DNA from: Verrucomicrobiota bacterium
Lineage (GTDB): Bacteria; Verrucomicrobiota; Verrucomicrobiia; Opitutales; Opitutaceae
NCBI GenBank assembly: GCA_023432225.1
Contig: JAEYUW010000033.1
Coordinates: 62,001 to 126,000 of the forward strand
Length of the DNA stretch: 64,000 bases
Direction of reading: 5' to 3'
In this document: in pieces, positions 61,256 through 64,000 of the stretch
How positions within the stretch are numbered: position 1 is the first letter of the stretch
How the letters are laid out: each line of letters begins with the position of its first letter
The notes under the pieces: generated by a model
The model's input: the letters and a program-made list of their open reading frames with translations, nothing else
Told to the model about the DNA's origin: nothing
Database searches by the model: none
Position numbers and translations under genes: made by a program

Positions 61256-62979
61256 CCGAGTCGCCGCTCTGCTTTCACCACGTCGAATGGCCCGCGCCCG
61301 GCGCACGTGTCGCCGGTCCGGTGGTGTGGCTGCGCGGCTGGGTGGTCGGCAAACCGGGACACGACCTCATCGATGTCCGCGCGCGCACCGCGGCCGGCGT
61401 ATTCCTCGGCGTGCTCGGCCTGCCGCGCACCGATCTCGCCGCCCACTTCGCGCCGACCCGCGCGTGGTTGCCGGCCGAGTTCATCATCGCGGTTTCCGCG
61501 CCGGACGGCGCGCTGCACGTCTCGCTGGAAGCCCAGGAAGCGCGCGGCAACTGGGTGCCGCTGCAGACGCTCGACCTCGTCATCGCGGCCGACGGCTCGG
61601 CCAACCCGCGCACCGAGGGCGAACTCGTTCTCCACGCCGGCGGCGGCGCCGTGACGCGCGTGCCGCATCTGCCGTTGCACGGCCACCTCGACGATCCCGT
61701 CGCCGAACCCGAGGTGCGCGACGGCGCGCTCTCCGTTTTCGGTTGGTTCGTCCACGACCAGCGCCGCATCGCGCGCGTGCTCGCCACGCTCGACGGCCGC
61801 ACCTTCAGCGTGCTCGCGAGCGGCCTGACCGACGACGTCCTCGCGCAAAAAGTCCCGCACTTGCCGGCCGCGCGTCACGGCCGTGTGCGTGGCACCGTGC
61901 CGTTCTTCGCCACGCACTTCGCTCCGGCCTGTCTCCGCGTCTACGTCGAACTGGACGACAGCTCCGTGCAACTCGCGCTCGCGCGCCGCATCAGACCGCG
62001 CGAAACGCCGGCGGCGCCGACCGCTGAAATTTCCTCACTCGCGCAGGCCGAGTTCCCGCCACTGCCGTCCGGTCGTCCGCGTCGTTTGCTGATCGTCGTG
62101 CGCACCATGCGCCCGGATGACGAGACGCTCCGCGCGCTCGACGTCGCCCGGCACCTACGCGAGAGCGGGCGTTGGGTTGCGCGCGTCATCGCCGCCGAAG
62201 ACGGCGCCGTGCGGGCCCGCTTCGAAGCGTCTGATTGCGCTGTGCAACTCGTCGACCTCCGCAAGCTCACGGCTGCCACGGGCATCGCACGCACCGCCGA
62301 ACTCGCCCGCCTCGAGCGCGAGATTTGGTGGCGTCACCTCGATGCCGTTGCGCTGTTCGATCCAACCTCGGAATGGCTCGCGCCGCTCGCGGCTCGACAT
62401 GGTCTTCCCGTTTTCCGCGATCCCGCCGCACGCCTCGCGTGGTTCGCGCCCGACGAACGACTCACCCACGACCCGGCCGCTCCGTTGCTCGCCCCGATTC
62501 GCGGCCTCGCTCGCCACGGCGCAGCGACGCTGCTCGGCGCGATGGCCGATCTCGCACAGCCGCCGGCGATGATTGTCAGCGACGTGCGCGATAAGGAGGA
62601 AGAACACTTGTTCCGCGCCGCGCTCGCCTTTGCTCCGTCGATCCGTGCCGATCCGGCGCCCTCCGCGTGCGCTGCCGTCGTTTGTCCCGCGTGGCGCGAT
62701 CATCCGGTGCGCACGCTGCTCACCGCGGCCGCGTCCGGCGTGCCGATCATCACCACGCCCGCGCCGCAACTCGCCGCGACGTTTGCGCACGGCGAGATGA
62801 TTTTCTTCGCGCCGGACAATCCCCTGGCGCTCGCCCACGCGGTCCTCGATCTGCAAGCGAATCCCTCCGCCGCACTCCGCCGCGCCGACGCCGCGCGCCG
62901 CGTCGTCCGCGCGGCGCACGATCCCGCCAAGCAACTGCCGCGCTGGGTCGCCGCGCTCGAAGCCGCCGTCGTCAAGTAG
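61252..62979 (+). CDS. module-bearing protein with a degenerate GT4-like domain
   Basis: The 575-residue protein has module A (about 8-118; VWLRGWVVGKPGHDLIDVRARTA, GVLGLPRTDLAAHF) and module B (about 140-250; GALSVFGWFVHDQRRIARVLATLDG). The C-terminal 300 residues keep the outline of a GT-B fold (RRLLIVVRTMRPDDE at the first strand and a SGVPIITTP loop near the end). The usual donor-site E-x7-E region is replaced by CPAWRDHPVRTLLTAAASG, without the glutamates. It may be a divergent or inactive transferase, perhaps acting with its coupled neighbour at 59018. A hairpin repeat follows its stop. Confidence 0.65.
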   Translation: MTESPLCFHHVEWPAPGARVAGPVVWLRGWVVGKPGHDLIDVRARTAAGVFLGVLGLPRTDLAAHFAPTRAWLPAEFIIAVSAPDGALHVSLEAQEARGNWVPLQTLDLVIAADGSANPRTEGELVLHAGGGAVTRVPHLPLHGHLDDPVAEPEVRDGALSVFGWFVHDQRRIARVLATLDGRTFSVLASGLTDDVLAQKVPHLPAARHGRVRGTVPFFATHFAPACLRVYVELDDSSVQLALARRIRPRETPAAPTAEISSLAQAEFPPLPSGRPRRLLIVVRTMRPDDETLRALDVARHLRESGRWVARVIAAEDGAVRARFEASDCAVQLVDLRKLTAATGIARTAELARLEREIWWRHLDAVALFDPTSEWLAPLAARHGLPVFRDPAARLAWFAPDERLTHDPAAPLLAPIRGLARHGAATLLGAMADLAQPPAMIVSDVRDKEEEHLFRAALAFAPSIRADPAPSACAAVVCPAWRDHPVRTLLTAAASGVPIITTPAPQLAATFAHGEMIFFAPDNPLALAHAVLDLQANPSAALRRADAARRVVRAAHDPAKQLPRWVAALEAAVVK

Positions 62980-62980
62980 C

Positions 62981-62997
62981 GCAGGCGTCTCGCCTGC
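62981..62997. repeat. short palindromic interspersed-type repeat
   Basis: GCAGGCGTCTCGCCTGC is a 7-bp perfect stem with a TCT loop, placed one base after a stop codon. From memory, similar short palindromes are scattered between genes of Verrucomicrobiota; I see only this copy here. It may also act as a terminator. Confidence 0.5.
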
Positions 62998-63044
62998 CTC
63001 TCCGTCGACACAGCGACATCGCCGCGCGCCGAACGCCGCGGGGC

Positions 63045-63074
63045 TTGCGCTCGCCCGGCGCGTCCGCCTTAGTT
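63045..63074 (+). promoter_or_regulatory. promoter-like element for the last gene
   Basis: TTGCGC (63045-63050), 18 bases and TTAGTT (63069-63074) precede the GTG at 63087 by 42 bases, the same distance as at 46029 and 54518. Confidence 0.42.
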
Positions 63075-63086
63075 TCCGACCGGCCC

Positions 63087-64000
63087 GTGAACGAAAACTC
63101 CGCCTACATCTTCGACGTCGAGGAACCCACCCAATGGGTTTTCCGCGGCGAACCCGTGTGGATCAGCGGCTGGTTTCTTTCGAAGGTCGGCGCCGTGTTT
63201 TCCGACATCCGTGCGGTCATCGACGGCGTGCCGCATATGGGCATTTTCGGCCTGCCGCACGAACACGTCGAGCGGCACCACCGCGGCTACACCGGCTTGC
63301 CGCACGCCGGTTTCCTGCTGCGCGTGAATCCGCCGAAGAGCGCCAAGGAAATCCGCCTCGAACTGCTCGACGCCGGGAACCGCTGGGTCGAGATTTGGCG
63401 CACGCCGATCAAGGTGAAGCAGGGCCAAAACACGATCGGCCGCTTTCGCCTCGAAGTGCTGCCCGACCAATTGCGCCGCCTCCTGCAAGCGCGCCGAGCC
63501 GATCCGTCCGCCGACCTCGCGCCGCTCGCCAGCCAGCTCGCGCTCGAAGCCGCCGCGGTGCCGTGCGACACCCTGCCCAACCCGCCGTTCTTCGGTGCGC
63601 TCGAGCGACCGGAACTCGTCGGCGGCACGCAATTCGGCAAGGTCCGCGTCGAAGGCTGGCTCATTCACCAGACGCAGCGCATCAAGCGCCTCATCGCGAG
63701 CACGCACCCGCTGGTCGAGAACGAGCTCGATTACGGCGACCGCGAGCGCAAGGAAGCCGCTGAACTTTTCCCCGGCCACCCCTACGCGGGCCGTTCGCAA
63801 TATTTCGGCATGCTCGACATCGACGAGCACGCGCCGAGCCCCGCGATCATCAAGCTCTGGGCGGAGCTTGAAGACGGCACGCGACACCTCGCGTTCGCGC
63901 GCCGCTTCTACCCGCGCGCCTGTCACGTATGGGAGCAGCCGCTGCCCGCGTTCAGCCGCGCCGAGTTTTTCCAGTGCGCCCGCCTGCTCTGGGACGCGTG
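63087..64000 (+). CDS. module-bearing protein, probably a glycosyltransferase (3' end beyond window)
   Basis: The first 304 residues are visible. Translation starts at GTG 63087, which follows a promoter-like element. Module A (about 10-115; VWISGWFLSKVGAVFSDIRAVI, GIFGLPHEHV, HAGFLL) and module B (about 165-280; FGKVRVEGWLIHQTQRIKRLIA ... IIKLWAELEDGTRHLAFARRFYPR) are complete. No catalytic domain is reached before the window ends. By analogy with its neighbours a GT4 or GT2 domain is expected next. It is one of the clearest copies of the tandem module. Confidence 0.75.
   Translation, partial: MNENSAYIFDVEEPTQWVFRGEPVWISGWFLSKVGAVFSDIRAVIDGVPHMGIFGLPHEHVERHHRGYTGLPHAGFLLRVNPPKSAKEIRLELLDAGNRWVEIWRTPIKVKQGQNTIGRFRLEVLPDQLRRLLQARRADPSADLAPLASQLALEAAAVPCDTLPNPPFFGALERPELVGGTQFGKVRVEGWLIHQTQRIKRLIASTHPLVENELDYGDRERKEAAELFPGHPYAGRSQYFGMLDIDEHAPSPAIIKLWAELEDGTRHLAFARRFYPRACHVWEQPLPAFSRAEFFQCARLLWDA

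Noticed and set aside
1..64000. tRNA or rRNA genes, CRISPR arrays, insertion sequences or phage genes
   Set aside because: I looked for cloverleaf-like segments, regularly spaced repeats, transposase motifs and flanking inverted repeats and saw none. The locus seems free of mobile elements, although duplication of the GT cassettes is likely.

Overview
The window is a dense, high-GC, Gram-negative surface-polysaccharide locus. No phylogenetic marker gene is present. Codon use, the scarcity of Shine-Dalgarno sequences, the glycosyltransferase style and a short palindromic interspersed repeat suggest Verrucomicrobiota, perhaps Opitutaceae; this is an inference. There are no tRNA, rRNA, CRISPR or transposase genes that I can see, and no gene-free stretch longer than about 235 bases.

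Region 1 (1-2940, minus strand) is a tripartite efflux operon: a TolC-like outer membrane protein, a periplasmic adaptor and an ABC permease that runs off the left edge. Region 2 (3043-33492, plus strand) is the polysaccharide core. It opens with a Wzm-type ABC-2 permease and closes, about 28 kb later, with its likely partner Wzt ATPase. Between them are a wbpA/E/B/D-like set for a UDP-2,3-diacetamido uronic acid, a wecB/wecC pair for UDP-ManNAcA, a two-domain oxidoreductase with a toroid-like partner, a Wzx-like flippase and a Wzy-like membrane protein. These are followed by glycosyltransferases, an AsnB-type amidotransferase, methyltransferase and aminotransferase genes, an orphan E1 alpha/beta pair, a PglC/WcaJ-like initiating sugar transferase, a WbpM/CapD-like 4,6-dehydratase and a Wzz-like chain-length protein. 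Export genes of both the Wzx/Wzy and the ABC-transporter type are therefore present.

Region 3 (33494-41769, plus strand) holds a methyltransferase, a 1289-residue kinase-like/GT2 fusion, a coiled-coil protein, a GT4 enzyme and an SDR epimerase. The methyltransferase, kinase and coiled coil just after Wzt resemble a split WbdD-type chain terminator and length ruler.

Region 4 (41771-64000) is the most unusual part. Four paralogous polytopic GT-C-like membrane proteins alternate with very large cytoplasmic glycosyltransferases. Three of the GT-C genes lie on the minus strand, each divergent from a plus-strand gene that encodes one or two N-terminal beta-sandwich-like modules followed by GT4 (and in one case GT2-GT2-GT4) domains. 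The same module occurs, often twice, in eight proteins here and matches no family I can name.

A promoter-like pattern recurs in front of most operon-leading genes on both strands: TTG-type -35, 18-base spacer and a degenerate -10, usually 36-42 bases before the start codon. It implies very short or absent 5' leaders. All functions are assigned from reading motifs by eye; no database search was run.
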